64,000 bases of DNA from Closterium sp. NIES-65. Its lineage: Eukaryota; Streptophyta; Zygnematophyceae; Desmidiales; Closteriaceae. Below, one piece after another: positions 20,921 to 34,500 of this stretch. Below the pieces are notes generated by a model. The model saw nothing but the letters and a program-made list of their open reading frames with translations. It had not been told where the DNA came from and ran no database searches. The stretch is taken from positions 62,001 through 126,000 of the forward strand of contig CANXME010002520.1 in NCBI GenBank assembly GCA_948144175.1. Reading direction: 5' to 3'. Numbering within the stretch: the first letter of the stretch is position 1; every line of letters begins with the position of its first letter. The position numbers and the translations under genes were made by a program.

Positions 20921-21060
20921 TGTCAAAACTTATTTGTATGTTCCTAGTTTTGCTAGGCTACAGTGAGGTGCTCAGTATAGAGTACAACCCCTGTTAGGGT
21001 TTACTACTTGTATCTCACTCTTGCTAGTCATTCGTAATTTCTGCACAGATTATTCTGACA
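20921..21060 (+). repeat. 3' LTR of Copia A
   Basis: 140 bp, TGTCAAAAC to CTGACA, preceded by a purine-rich tract. Several substitutions against the 5' LTR. Confidence 0.85.
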
Positions 21061-22035
21061 TGGATAAGCACCGGACGCTTATAGAACGCGCATGGCACTT
21101 ATATCCGATCCTTGATTACCGTATAAGCGCAACCCCAACGCCTTATAGATTATAAGCGCCCCCTCTATATATATTAATTCTTTAATGAAACACCTGTAAC
21201 GAAACACAAAATTTGCATCCCAAAATTTAGGATTTCAATGCCCTTCACCCTTGTGCGACTCACTTCGTGCGTGTCTTGTCAGAATGATTTTTCATGGGGA
21301 AAAAATGACTCATTATGACTAGCTGTACTGGCAAGAAATCTTTCCCTGCCAACTTAGGCAAGATTCTCATTCACAGCCCTCTATGATTATGAATCGATTT
21401 AAATCGCAAGAACGAGATGAACACTTTGATGTGAAAAAACTAGATTTCATATATGTCATTGTATAAGCCCCTGCGCTTATAACATTCCTCGATTATAAGC
21501 CCACCCCACTAGAAAAGCGTGTTTTATTATACCCCTAGGGACGGGCATATCCAGGGCGTGACGGTAAGAAACGAGCATGAATGACTAGCATAGGAAGGTA
21601 GACAAGTGTTTCTGTTACGAGTGTAATGAACTGAACGAACAAGAATTGCACTATGGTATTGAAGCAAATCTGTACAACTGAGCGAAGGCATGAGCAAAAA
21701 AAGTGGCACGGTAACATGTGAACCGAAGGGTGCCCTACGGGTCTAGTGGTGCGGTTGGGGATTGTTGGGGCATAGGGCCGGGTCGCGGCAAGCCTAGTGG
21801 TTTGGGCGCGATGGTCGTAATGGCAAGAACAGTGCTCGAGGTGGTAATGGGATATTGTTTGGGTGCTTTGTGGGGGACTGTCCTGTACGCGATATTCAGT
21901 GTGACATGAAGTAAGGAAAAGTTGTTCACTAACGCCACCCCCCTCCCCAAGGGAGGCCCTTATGAAAGTGTATAGATGTCGCGGAAATTTTGGCTACGTA
22001 GATACTCGGTCAGGACAGGGTGATTTTCGTTTTTT
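21061..22035. other. No gene seen; TATAAGCG-type motifs
   Basis: AT-richer sequence with repeated TATAAGCGC and GCGCTTATA words (about 21073-21160 and 21463-21500). A related word (GGATATAAGCGG) lies left of Copia A at 15440-15450, so Copia A may have inserted into a decayed repeat of this kind. Short ORFs here are not credible. Confidence 0.4.
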
Positions 22036-22048
22036 CTCTCTCTTTCTC

Positions 22049-22120
<72 letters not shown>
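22036..22120. repeat. (CT)n microsatellite 1
   Basis: Almost pure CT dinucleotide run. Similar to a second, longer run about 300 bp downstream; the sequence between them (22121-22418) holds AAGGCAAGG-type purine-rich words but no gene. Confidence 0.95.
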
Positions 22121-22123
<3 letters not shown>

Positions 22124-22414
22124 CAGTCCTTCATTGATAGGTTCATAGGGGTACAGGCATGGCAAGAACAGGTGCAGAACATCCCTAGTACTAAGAGCAG
22201 CCGGTAATGCTTGGCAGGGCTGAGGTAGGCACCACGGGTGGCCAGGCGAGCAAGTCCACTGTGCCAGTAGGTCAGGACCTTGAGGGCAAGGGAGGGGATG
22301 CAAAACACACAGAACAGGCACACAAGGCAAGGCCAACCCGAGCAAGGCAAGCAAGGCAAGGCAGGGCAAGCAAACAAGGCAGGAGCCAGAAATGCATTTG
22401 GCTAACACTCAGCT

Positions 22415-22530
<116 letters not shown>

Positions 22531-23021
22531 GGGGGACATAATTGTCTTAGACCAGTGTTATGTCTTTCCAGTGAAGTAGAAACTCGATGCAACGGGCCTT
22601 ACATAGATCACGGACGCGGTGGCTGAGAATTTTGTTGGGCGCGATTGTTGGCCTCGTGGGTGGCCGCCTCATGCTCAATAGCCAGCTGTGTGGGAGTTGA
22701 CCTGTTAACGAGACATAGGGGAGGAGGAGGCTGATGTGGAATGAATAATTGGCGTACCAGTCAACAGGGAGGAAGAGGTGTGCTTTTACGGAGGTGATCA
22801 TGTGGTTGATTTGAAATGCCCCCCAGTATATGGGGCACAATTTTGGGGTCACAAGCAGGCGAAGGTTCTAAGTGTCAAGTAATACTAGATCATCAGTTGG
22901 TATGTGACGGGGTGGTGATGGGGCGGCGGTGGCTATCAGCGTTGCGCTAAGCGATGATGTTGGAATTCGTTTTGTTGCGTCTACTGCTTGGGTCCGGGTA
23001 GCTTGAAAATTTATGGCGAAC

Positions 23022-24828
23022 ATATGTATCCAACCTCATTACTCACCTGCGCTCCCTTGACACGCGCTACCGTGCTGCTCTCCCATCAGAGTTTCTGACT
23101 ATGAACCAACCTCATGTGTATCTCACTCTCTACATCTTAGTGACTCGCCTCCCTGACTCTCTCCGCATGGTTTGACACTACTTTCTCTCCCTAGGCCCCA
23201 CTGAGATCACCCTTGCCTTGTTTGAGAAGCGTCTCCTCGAGACTGAGACCATTGCCCATGCTATAGCTGCCTCTCATGGCAACCCCCTCCCCTTCTTCTT
23301 TGAAGGGTGCCCCCCTCCCACCTAGCGCCTGCTGTTGCCTTTGCTGCTGCTGCTGTTGACATCCTTAGAGCTGAGGAGGTCGTGTTGGGTCTGCTCCTAA
23401 TGGCAGGCACAGCGGCAGGGGTGGGCGTAAGAAGGTTGGGGGCGGTGGGGGTGATGGAGGCAATGGTGGCAGTGGTAGAGGTGGTGGCGATGGCAGTGGT
23501 GGGGGTGGTGGAGGTGGTGGTGGTGGTGGCGGAGCCGGGGGTGGTGGAGGGGCACGGATGGTGGTCGGGGTGGAGCTGGAGGGGGAAGAGGCTCGGGTAC
23601 GGCTTCCAGAGGAGATGCGTCTGGCGGTACATCTGGTGGAGGTGGAAGTGCTGGGGATGGACAGCAGCAACATCAACAGGAGGCTCTCTCGCCATAGCAG
23701 CTTCGTGAGTGGGTTGCCCAGCGAGGTGGCCCCAGAGGCGGAGGCCGTTGCAAGTACCGCCGCCGCACGGGCCGGTAGGCAGGGGAGGTATGCCGCAAGT
23801 TGGGGCATACTGAGGCTCGCAGCTTCTACCGCCTCGACGACGCCTTTCACGAGGAGTTTGGTGAGAGGCCGAAGCTTCCTGACTGGTTTGGATTGCTCAA
23901 GAAGAACATCGATGTATTTGCTCTTGATTGGGAGCAGATCACCACTGGCATGTATGATATGTACTGTGCTACTACTAGTGCTGAGGGTGACTATTATTGT
24001 TGTAGACCTAGATCTGCTAGTGTAGAGGCTGTTAGTCTAAGTGCTTGTGAATCTACTAGCACTGGTGCAGTTCCCTGTGGAGGCTCTGCACACCTTCACG
24101 CGTGACTCAGGCGCGTCTCGTTGTTTCTTCTGCGATTGCACCACAATCACACCACTCACAGCACCTGTACCTGTCATTCTGGACGACCCCTCCTCTGGCC
24201 CAGTTGTTGCATGTAGTTCCACTGTTCTGCCGTGTTCGGCAGCCTCCTTTGGCTCCCTCAGAGGTCTCCACCTCCCCTCGTTCGCACGAACTTGGTGCGT
24301 CGGACTGTCCTCCAGAATCAGTTGGTCACTACCACCACTCCTGGGGGCAAGCTAGTGGCAATCTATACGGACTCAGTGAGTGACGACCACCTCGCCAGGT
24401 TCACTCGGAGGCCTGGGTCTGGCCTGTACAGGCTGCACACTGAGTCAGCACAGGGGGCTGCGTTTGGTCAGGTAGCAGCGTCTTGCTCATGCTGGTTACT
24501 CACGCACCCGTCTCTCTTTAGGCACCACCGCCTTGATCACCCCTCTCTGCACCATATGCATTGCATACACTCGCATATCCTTCTCTCTAGCCTCCCGGAT
24601 TCCCTGCTGTGTTGCTCCCACTATTGCTTGCGCCGCCATGCACTCCCTGTGTCAAGGGGCAGCAGCGCGCCACTCCTCACTCCTCCTCATTCCCTCCAAC
24701 CTTTGCTCCTCTGCAGACCGTGCACATGGACGTGTGAGGCCCCGCCCCCGTCTCTGGGCCGGGCCGGGAGCGCTACTTCTTGCTGGACGTTAACGACTAC
24801 GCGCGCTACACCACAGTAGTACCCTCTC
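23022..24828 (+). mobile_element. Copia fragment B (gag to integrase, no LTRs)
   Basis: Starts inside gag (LITHLRSLDTRYRAALPSEF) and passes through LPFFFEGC, a Gly-rich region, a Cys-rich remnant and DAFHEEFGERPKLPDWFGLL. It reaches the protease (DSGASRCFFCD), the pre-integrase HHRLDHPS and the start of integrase, where it stops abruptly at about 24828. Several stops and frameshifts. Neither LTR is present, so this is a truncated remnant. Confidence 0.8.
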
Positions 24829-26545
24829 CATAGCTACTTACCGAACAGGTGACAAATTGGAGGTGTATTTTTCCTGCAATGTACAGCGCCCACTTTCCTT
24901 ATACACTGTACAACCCACAAAATTATAACGACGACCACTAAGCTTCCCACTTCCCCTCCTCTGCCTTTTGCCTGGTTGTTGTTTACATACTCCGCGTTTG
25001 AATCAGCACAAACATGCACTTTACCACGGAAAAGGGAGGTGCGGAAAAATACTTAAAAGTTACTGGCGCGTAACTTTTGGGTTGCATTTTCCCCGCAATA
25101 AAGAAAACCTTATTCGAAAACAGTGGTAGCATTAGTCACTTCGAAGTCGCTTACTATCAACATGGTGTACACATTCGAACAACTTTCCCTACACCTCTCG
25201 GGCAACCTAAAATAAATTGTACTGTAAAGTCTGACGCTGCGTTGCATTTCACGATAACGTTGTTTCGCAACCACCCACCACATATACGTGAATGCAACCA
25301 AAAACCCCAGTCTCGTACACGTGCCCACGTGGAGTACAATGACAACCATCTCTGCCACGTAAGTGTACACACCCTACTCTCCACTTGCATCCACACCGTC
25401 GGATGTTCACACCCTCAACCGATCACCCCCGTTCACGTGGAGGCATTCCTCAACATCGTACACAAAATTACACATTCGCGAAACAACTTAGCTAACTTCA
25501 CAAGCTCCTCCAGATTAGATCGTGTCCGTCCATCCCCACACCTTGTCTCTAGTGATCGCGCCCCATTAGCATATACCGTCAACCACAATGAGCGCACCAC
25601 GTGCTGCATTTTTATCACTTTTTGACTGTGCAACATCCACACAACCTCTCGAAATCGTGACGGTTCAGCTGTCGCCATCTCCTGCATTTGTGCACTTGGT
25701 AACAACCTCGCGACTCCAACTTCGCATGTGTCGCCCATCAGCCGCGAACAAACTACGGTCGTCCATCCAGTTCACCAACAACAAATCCCTCCACGCCACG
25801 CAGGAAGCAAAGTAGCCAACCCGCATACGTTCTCTACTCCGTGAACAATCATGGATCGGAAATCGTATCCGTCACCCAGCCTGCATCCGACCCCTGTGAT
25901 GAGGTTCATATCGTGCAATCCCTGGCACACACGTGTCAGTTTACACTTTCTCTCATCTCGCGTAACACCTTCGCCACATCGACTTCGCGGTCATCACCTC
26001 TTTCGCAGCAACATCAGCACCCCTACATTGCTCACTGGCCCTCACCATTCACAGACGGCCACGCGTCATTATGACGCCATCCAATCACAGAAACCAAAAC
26101 GTAACTTCCAATCACCTTCCGACATATGCACCTCTACTCACCACAAATCGCGATTATACAACACCGTGGGCCACTAGCATCCACCCATCACATGCTTGCG
26201 CAACGACCACTATCACATGATTCGAAAAAATAATAGCTACATACTGTCCATCGCGCCGCATGTGGCGCCGCCAAAACTGGTGGCATTTGAGTCGCAGTAC
26301 GGCGACAATTTGAAACACTTGTCTACACTCGTTTCCACGGTAACCCATAACACTTTCACTATATTTAAGCGAATGTAGCAATTGCAACCCAGGGAGAGTA
26401 CCCACCATCAACTACACACTCCAAATCGCCAACTGGCCCTCTAAACCCCACATCATACATCCAGGTTCCATTACAAACATAGGAATACTGCAAACACGCT
26501 TCCCTGAAACCCCAACCCATAAACCAAAAATAGTAGAGTTCAACT
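24829..26545. other. No recognisable gene
   Basis: Lower-GC stretch following the truncated Copia B. ORF 25077-25625 (plus, 182 codons) has no domain I know and lacks supporting context. The right end probably includes the 3' flank of gene X on the minus strand. Confidence 0.4.
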
Positions 26546-28200
26546 CTACTCATCTTCGACTGACACCGACTGCGCATCATTCCCTGTGCCTTCCACCCCT
26601 TTGGCGCCAATGGTTGGCTTCATGTTCTCAAGGCCACATGCGGAAATAAGAAGGCCATGGCGTCCCCAAATCCACTCCTCCTTCTCAGAGTCGTACTCTG
26701 GATTGAAGTGATGGATCGCCTGTGCAACAGATGCGTTAACAAGCGCCTTGAGACCATTCACGACGTGGCCATTGCCCCCCGCCGAGTTCAAGAGCCGCCC
26801 CATCTGCTGCTCCCAGAATATGATGCTGTCGGCCACCTGCAGCACGACAAACTCAACAAATGCTCTATCAGTCCTTGAAAATAACAACATAGCTGGCAAC
26901 ATAGCCTTCACTCACCACTTGATCCAACCACGCGAGGTGGTACACCTTCAAAGACAGCGGTAGTGCTGCCTTTTTGGGATTGAAGGCAGCCTTAGCACAA
27001 GCAGCAAACGCGGCAGATGCGAACGACATCCCATCACGATCGTTGGACCAATTGGTCAGCACCAGCAAATCTGCAAACACGGGGTTATTAAGACGCCGGC
27101 ATTAAACCTACTTATTGACCAACAATGCAATGAGGCATGAACTTAGGCATTTGAGCCTTACCGCTCTCCTCTACACCGAGCCCAATGCGTTGTTGAATCT
27201 GAGCGTGCGTTGTCCTGAGCCCACGGACTAGCCTCGTCACGCTCATCCCTGAACAATCCAAGCTTGGGAAGCGCAATGTCCCGAACCCACGCGGCAGCCC
27301 TTGTCTTCCACTCACTCAACGTCTTGTTAAGGTCCGCGCGACATGACTTGTTTGGGGCAAGAGCGAGGCATGTGAAGCTATGCGGCAGGCAGTCAATGAC
27401 TGCGCATACGCCGTACACACAGTCATCGGAGCTTGGGTACAAATTCATGCTGGCGGACGACTCCATGAGGAACAGCTGCACTCGGACAAGTTCGCAAAGG
27501 CGCTGCACAAGCAGAGATGCACCATAGGAGGAATAGGGGGGGAGGAGGGGGGGGCGGGGGTGGGGGGTAGTAGAGGTGTCACTAGAGTCACGCCGCATAT
27601 ATGTGAAATACTATTACAACCTCCGCGACCCGTCCAACACACACCTTCCAAGCCTTATCAGCCGACAGCAGATCAAGGGCACGCTGCAAGACAGGCGACT
27701 TCGCAAAGCGCATGTGTTCACGACGTGTGGGAAAGGGGATGCAGTCCTCGTAGTCGTCGTCCTCCTCCTCATCGTCGTCCTCATCACTGTCGGCCACGGC
27801 CTCGCCGCAACACACACGCTTCGAGTCCATACATCCCTATCCGGGATCCCTCTGCTTCTCCGCTTTGTGATGACGGGAACCCCCGTCTGACTTAGCCAGT
27901 GCTTGCAGGAGGAGATTTTCCAAGTGGGCGACCTTCTGCGCACTCTCATCCTACGATTTCATGAGACACCGGAAGACCGCGATAGAAACGCGCACCTCCT
28001 CACCATTAGTGTGCAACGCTTCATTGTCGCGGTTGAGGTTGTTGTTGAACATGTTGCGCATCGTGGCTCCCTTGTCCTAATCATCCTCCTGTTTAGTAGC
28101 ATCCTGCAATCCAGTTGTTGGCTCATGTTCGCCACCGATAACGTCATCGGCGCGCATCTGCCTCTCTTGACTTTCAGCATCGTCGCTCATAGGAGAGTCG

Positions 28201-28327
28201 TGTCAGAAACAAGAAGTGATCAACTAGGAACATTTTGGGAGTACAAGTATGAAACCCTAGAGAAATGTACACCCTAAAGGCTAACCTACTGTAGCCTACA
28301 ATACAGAAACATATACAATGTTTGACA
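28201..28327 (-). repeat. 3' LTR of Copia C
   Basis: 127 bp, about three differences from the 5' LTR (for example CCTAAAGG against CCTAGAGG). Preceded on the minus strand by the purine tract CCTATGGGGGTG. Confidence 0.95.
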
Positions 28328-28529
28328 CACCCCCATAGGCTAAGTAGGGGAGAACAAGAGGTCACAAGACCAGTCAAGAAAGCCAAAGCAAGCTCAGGGT
28401 GGATCACAACGTCACCACACACTCTGAGCACAAGCAAGAAGCATATATGTAACACAAGCATCACAGTGATCTATACCTAGCAAAGCAAGGATGCAGGTAT
28501 ATATATATAGATCACAGTATAGACAGAGT

Positions 28530-31500
28530 CTACAACAAGTGAGGAAAAGTGGGCACAAGCCCTAGCAAAGTGCAGAAACGCTGATGATCACCAGACTGAA
28601 GTGCCTTGGTGAATATATCAGTAGTGTTGGCTTGAGTGGCCACGTAACGCAGACAAAGCTGACCACGCTGCTGCAACTCTAGAGCCAGAAAGTAACGTAG
28701 AGCGATGTGCTTTGTTCTGTGCTCCAGTCTCTGCTCCTCACACAAGGCAATGGCAGCCTTGTTGTCGACGTACAGCACTAGAGGAGAACGAGGCCGCTCT
28801 CCCAGGTCGGTCAGCAGGTAGGTGAGCCAAGGTAACTCCTGTGCAGCCATGGCCGTGGCGTAGATCTCAGCCTCACAACTAGAGCTGAGAACTAAAGACG
28901 AACGCGTAGAATGCCACGAAACTAAGCCAGAGCCAAGGCTGAAGGTGTAACCCTGTGACGACCGCTGAGTAGCCTGGTCGTCAACCCAAGAAGCGTCTGA
29001 GTGCCCAGTGAGAACAACTGAGCTCCCTCCTCCAAGCACGAGCCCCATGCCCGATGTACTGCACAAGTAGCGCAATACCCTCTTTGCAGCATCCCAGTGC
29101 ACCTTTCGGTGCCTACCAGGAGCCACATAGCGGGCCAGAAGGCCAAGAGGGTACGCTAGGTTGGGACGAGTGCAAGTCATCAGGTACATGAGGCAGCCAA
29201 CTAGCTCTGGGTAAGGACCACTCGGCTCTACGGACTCATCCAAAGGCAGAGCTGAGAGCGAGTGACCTATAGCCAGAGGAGTGGCCTGTGCTGAGGACCA
29301 GGTGAAGCCGAAGCGCTGAAGGACCTGCTGCACCATGTGTGACTGAGTCAGTGTGATGGTGCGGCGTGCTCTGTCCCGGGTGATCTGCAAGCCAAGGTAG
29401 CTGCGCAGTTCACCCAGGTCTGTGCACGTGTGTCTCTTCTGCAGCTCCGACTTCACGTGGGCGAGAGCCTCAGTGTCAGCAGTGGCAAAGACCAAGTCGT
29501 CGACGTACACAAGGATGTAGAACGGCGGCAGCGAAGTGTCGGTGCGCAGAAACAGCGACGGGTCGGCAGTAGTAGGCGCGAACCCAAGTGCCGCAAGAGT
29601 ATTCCTCAGTGAGTCGTGCCACTCATGTGGCGCCTGACGGAGACCGTAGACCGGCCGCCGGAGGCTCCACTAGGTACCAGGAGGAAACGACCCAGTGAAG
29701 CCAAGTGGGCGGCGCAGCCAGATCTCCTCGTGCAGGCTGCCCTGCAAGAAAGCTGTGCTGAAGTCAAGAGAGTGGAGCTCGTAGTCACGCTGAGCAGCAA
29801 CGTGCAGTAGCACACGAAGAGTGGTCATCTTCAGGGTGGGGGAGAAGGTTTGAAAGAAGTCTACTCCCTCTCGCTTATTGAAGCCTCGAGCAACGTAACG
29901 AGCCTTGAAGACAGGCGGAGAACCCGGCGGCCTCTTCACCCTGAAAATCCACATGTTACTGACAATGTTCGCTCCAGAAGGGGGAACCTCGTTGATGTAA
30001 GTTCCAGTGGACTTCCAGGATGCCATCTCTGCGTCCATTGCTGATTGCCACTGAGAGGAGTACTCACCCGCGATTGCCTCTGTGTAAGAGAGCGGGGTCG
30101 GGATGTCTGGTGTATCCGGGTCTCCCTCAGAGGCAATCAGCATGGACACGAGATGAGGCGCAGCGGCTGCAAGACACTCAAGGTCCTCCTGTCTGTCCTC
30201 AAGGACGTCCGTGCCTAGAGCACACTCACTCGCGACGCATGGAGGACAGACAGACTCAGACTCAGCAACAAGACTCGCGGCGTATTCTAGACGATAGCGA
30301 GCAGCAAAGTCGACAAGCTCAGCAACTAGGGCAGACGCAGCAGCAGACTCAAAGGAAGGGTCAGTGACAGCAGTGGCCACGAGACCCGTGACAGTAGGAC
30401 TGGCAGCACGAAAAGATTCTGACTCCGAGTCAGCAAGAAAAGGAAGAGAGGACGCAGGAGGAGACGGCAGAGGGACACGCTGTGGAGCAGTGGAAGGGCG
30501 CAGAGTCATTTAGTGTGTGCCAGGGACAGGTGGAGGACGCATACGCGGAACACGACGACGAGTGCGAGCAGCACGAATAGGTGACACAGGACGAGACACA
30601 GGCAACACAGGACGGGACTCAGGCTCATGACGCTCTATAAGACCGCCTGTCGAACCAGTGTAGGGAGAAGGACCAGGAAGTGGCGAGGCAGGCGGTAGCT
30701 CTGACTGCGACTGGACAGGCGGAGGACACTTTAAGGAGGGAGGAGGACTAGGAGGAGGCGGCTGACCAAGAACCTGCTGAAGGAGCGGAACGAAGTACGG
30801 CCGCGGCCGTGAAGTGCCCCCAGAAGCAGCAGAGACAACACCAGAACCTCCAGCCAAACCAGCACCAGCAACACCTCCAGCAGCTCCAGAACCTCCAGCA
30901 GCACCAGCAGTACCTCCAGCAGCTCCAGTACCTCCAGCAGCACCTCCAGCAGCTCTAGGACCTCCAGCACCACTAGTAGCACCTCCAGCAGCTCCAACAC
31001 CTCCCGCAGCAGCAGGGCCTCCAGCTGGCGGTACCTCAACACCAGGAGCTCCACTCCTGAGGCTGCAGCGCTGAGCGTACCACTCACATAGCCGCTGACG
31101 AGAGGGAGGCTCCGGCTGCGACACTGCACCCGCAGGGCCACCAGCCCCGACTCCAGTAGACCCCCCAGCTCCAGTAGCCCCACGACGGAGGCTGTAACGC
31201 TGGGAGTACCACTCACGCAGTTGCTGTGAAGAGGGAGTGCCAACAGGCGCAGTACGGTCAGTCTCAGAACCCCCAGCCTCAGCTCCTCTAGGCTCAGCAC
31301 CCCTAGTCGGAGCCCCCCCAGGCTCAGCACCCCCAGTCTCAGTACCCCTAGACCCAGCACCACCAGGCTTAGCACGCTCAGCACCTCGCGCAGGACCAGA
31401 GTCAACAGCTACCTTGACAGGCTCGACCGGGTCTACCTGGGAAACACCTGAGGGAGCAACACCCTGGGGAGGGAGGGGGTCTACCGACGGGACACCTGGG

Positions 31501-34388
31501 GTGAGGAAGAGCGGCGGGGGGGGGAGCGGGGCTGTGCGGTAGGGGAAGAGACGGTAAAAGGGTACCGACTCGTCAAAGGTGACGTCCTGAGAGGCGAAGA
31601 CACGGCGCGAGGTGGGGTGGTAAAATTGCCAGCCAGGCGCGTCAGGGACAAAGCCAAGGAAGACACAGGGAACGGCACGGGAGGAGAGCTTGTCCGCGGA
31701 CGTATCGCGGACAAAGGCTCGACATCCCCAGACTCGGAACACCGACGCATCGCCAACCTCCCCCGTCCAACGCAAGGTAGGCGAGGTCTCCGGAACAGAG
31801 ACACGAGGCCAGAGGTTGAGCTGATGCGCAGCGTATTGCACTGCAAACGGCCACAGGAAATGGGGGGCAGCCGCATGGATCATGGAGGTACGAGCGACCT
31901 CCATGACGAGACCAATGCAGCGCTCAGCAACCCCATTCTGGTGCGGAGAGGTCGGGAGAGTGAACGTCTGGCAGATGCCGTGCTCCGCACAGTAGGCTGC
32001 CAAGAGGTCAGAGGAAAACTCGCCACCTCTGTCAGAGTGCAGACGTAGGACAGAAAAGTCCGACTGGAACCGCTCGCGGAGCTGGAGACGAGCAGCGCGG
32101 ATCTAGGGGATCAAGACATCAGGGACCTCACCCTTGGTACGCAAGGGGAAGACTGTGGTGTAGCGCGTGTAGTCATCGACGACCAGCAGAAAGTACCGCT
32201 CGTGGCCCTGTCCCGGGACGGGGGCGGGGCCCCACACGTCCAGGTGGAGAGTCTGCAGGGGAGCCTCTGTGGGAGGGAACGAGGAGGAGTGAGGAGCGGC
32301 GCGCAGCCGCCCCTCGACACAGGGAAGACAGGGAGGAGCAGGCGAGGGTGGCAGGGGAGGGAGAACCCTGGGAAGACCAGAGACAAGGTACCTGGAGTGC
32401 ATGCCGCGAAGGCGCTGCACTGACGGGTGACCAAGGCGGTGGTGCCAGAGGACAGTCTTGTGCGACAGGGAGCGACACGCATAGGGGGCCGACAGCTGAC
32501 CTGGCGCAGACGCAGACGCAGCTACCTGAGGGGACTTAGTGGCCAGTGTGAACAAGTCCGACCCCGGCTGCCGAGTGAAGGTAGCCAGGTGACGACCCGT
32601 CTGGGCACACGTGCAGTGTGTCACACGCTCGTAGGTAGGGGTGAACTGGTGAACACCCGCGTCCTGGAGCGCGGAACCCGCCACCAAGTTCGTAAAGAAC
32701 GAGGGGAGGTAGAGGCCCGACAGCGTGCCAGACGGGACAGCAGGACAAGGGAGGGCAGTGGTGGAGGTCGCAAGGACCGGACCCCCTGAGGGGTCAGCCA
32801 GGGAGACAGCAACCGGTCTAGGAAGCTGCTCTAGGGCAGTGCGGTCGCGAAAGAAACAGAGGGAAGCACCTGAGTCCAGTGTGAAGGTGTGCAGTGCCTC
32901 AGTAGGTGCGGTACCAGCAGACGCAGACGCACTAGCACCTAGGGCAGCAGCCTCACCAGGACCTAGAGCAGTAGACGCAGTAGCACCTAGAGCTGCAGCC
33001 TCACTGGTCCCAATACCCGGGTCGGGCGGTACACTCAGGTAACAGTCACCCTCAACACTAATTGTCAATGCATACATAGCAGCAAGGATAGCATCATATT
33101 CAAGAGCAAAGATATCAATCCCCTTCTTAAGCAGATCAGCCCAGCGGGGCAGCTCAGAGGCGTCACGAAACTGCTCGCGCCACGCGTTGTCGAGGCAAAA
33201 GAAACAACGTTGCGCCGTGTGAAACCTCCCACAGGTCTGGCCAGTGCGGTCACCTGTGCGGATGACGTACGGGCAGGCACCTCTACCCCCAGACCCCCCA
33301 CGCTGAGAGTACCACTCACGGAGCTGCTGGGGCGATTGGGTCTTGCTGGGACGCTGCTGGTGCTGCCTCTGGCCGCCGCCGAGCCCGCCACGCTGCAGCG
33401 CTCCACCGCGCCCTCCACCTCCACCGCCGCCACCACCGCCACCACCACCCCCGCCACCTCCACCACCGCCGCCTCCACCACCCCCGGCTCCGCCACCGCC
33501 CCCCCCACCACCAGCACCACTCCCACCACCGCCGCCACCGCTGCCGCCCCCTCCACCCCCTCCACCACTACTTCCCCCGCCGCCACCTCCGCCACCCCGG
33601 CCCCCCTTGCCCCTGCCACCCTTGCGCCGCCCACTGGGTGCGTACGCAGTTCCGACCCCCTCAGCACCTAGGAAGTCGACAGTAGTAGCAGATGCAATGG
33701 AGGGGAGAAGGGGGGAGGGGGAACATCCCTCAAAGAAGGGAGTGCGAGGGTCGTCACGAGAGGCACCTACAGCTACAATGCTCTTCTCAGCTGCAAGGAG
33801 TTCCTTCTCGAGTAGGTCGACAATGAGGTCTGTGGGGGAGAGAGTGAGAAATTGGTCCTTGACAGCGCGAAGAGAGTCAGGGAGGCGAGTGACTAGGTGG
33901 TAGAGGGTGAGGTACATCGGGGGGGGGTTCTTGGCTAGGAAATTGGGGGGGAGCGCGGCACGGTAGCGGAGATCACTAGTATGGAGGTGAGTGATGAGGT
34001 CAGCTACCGTCACAAAGGCAGACATATCCGGGAAGAGATAGGGCAGTGAGAGACGGCCTATCGCAGCAGTAGCAGGGGAGGAGTAGCGTGCAACTACAGC
34101 ATCGTACAGCTCCTTAGCGGTCTTATGCTGGCCGAAGTGCTCGCGCTCATCTAACGGCATGTGACTGCGAACGGCTAGGCGAGCATGGGCATCACGAGTC
34201 TGCCACGGTGAGCGAGCAGTACTGTCAGCAGTAGCAGCATGTGCGGGGGCAGCGCCGGACGTGTGGTCATATAGGGAAACGTCGTCCTTGGCAGTGATAT
34301 GAAGGAACAGGTGTAGGTCATCAAGCCGGACATCAAACTTAATCGGTCGACCCTCAGCGTCAAAAGTGAGAACAGTGGGACTGGCCAT
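28530..34388 (-). pseudogene. Copia C gag-pol polyprotein with three stops
   Basis: ATG at 34388 opens gag (MASPTVLTFDAEGRP). Gag carries a long Gly-rich tract (about 33420-33640) and a Cys/His cluster (CGRFHTAQRCFFC). Protease is FTLDSGASLCFFRD, pre-integrase HHRLGHPS, integrase VDDYTRYTT, LHSDRGGEF and NGVAER, RT YVDDLVFA, and RNase H ends at DIFTKALQSGD. In-frame stops: TAG 32103-32105 (Trp in relatives), TAA at 30510-30512 (Arg in Copia D), TAG 29670-29672 (Gln in relatives). No frameshift was found, so only point mutations separate it from a full reading frame. Confidence 0.9.
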
Positions 34389-34500
34389 AGTCGTAGTAGC
34401 AGTAGCAGCAGTAGCAGTAGCAGTAGCAGCAGTAGCAGTAGCAGTAGCAGCAGTAGTAGTAGCAGTAGCAGTAGCAGCAGTAGCAGTAGCAGTTGTAGCA
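34388..34500 (-). repeat. TAG/CAG triplet repeat in Copia C leader
   Basis: On the plus strand, AGCAGTAGCAGTAGC-type triplets just upstream of the gag start; on the sense strand it is CTGCTACTG. The leader continues to about 35060 as GC-rich GGCGCGGCTCGG-like repeats. Confidence 0.85.

Larger units (their letters stand above)
15462..21060 (+). mobile_element. Copia element A, old and degenerate
   Basis: Bounded by 140-bp LTRs starting TGT and ending CTGACA. A PBS-like TGGTTTCAGAG follows the 5' LTR at 15602 and a PPT (CCTAGGGGGGTG) precedes the 3' LTR. Pol order is protease, integrase, RT, RNase H. Most of gag is deleted: the gag start near 16151 (ATGGCCACTC) joins the gag C-terminal region around 16181. 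No matching 5-bp target duplication is visible (CAGAT left, TGGAT right), consistent with age. Confidence 0.85.

Noticed and set aside
25077-25625. 182-codon plus-strand ORF
   Set aside because: No recognisable domain, no start context or splice partner, and neighbouring sequence is non-coding in character.
27837-28079. TAG recoded as glutamine (as in some ulvophyte algae)
   Set aside because: The bHLH gene has no TAG in 771 codons, gene X itself ends at TAG followed by TGA, and RT frames of better-preserved Copias use CAG. Simple mutation explains the stops.
33060-33900. Pro- and Ala-rich plus-strand ORFs opposite Copia C gag
   Set aside because: Complement of the Gly-rich gag tract; the minus frame has the gag, protease and integrase motifs.
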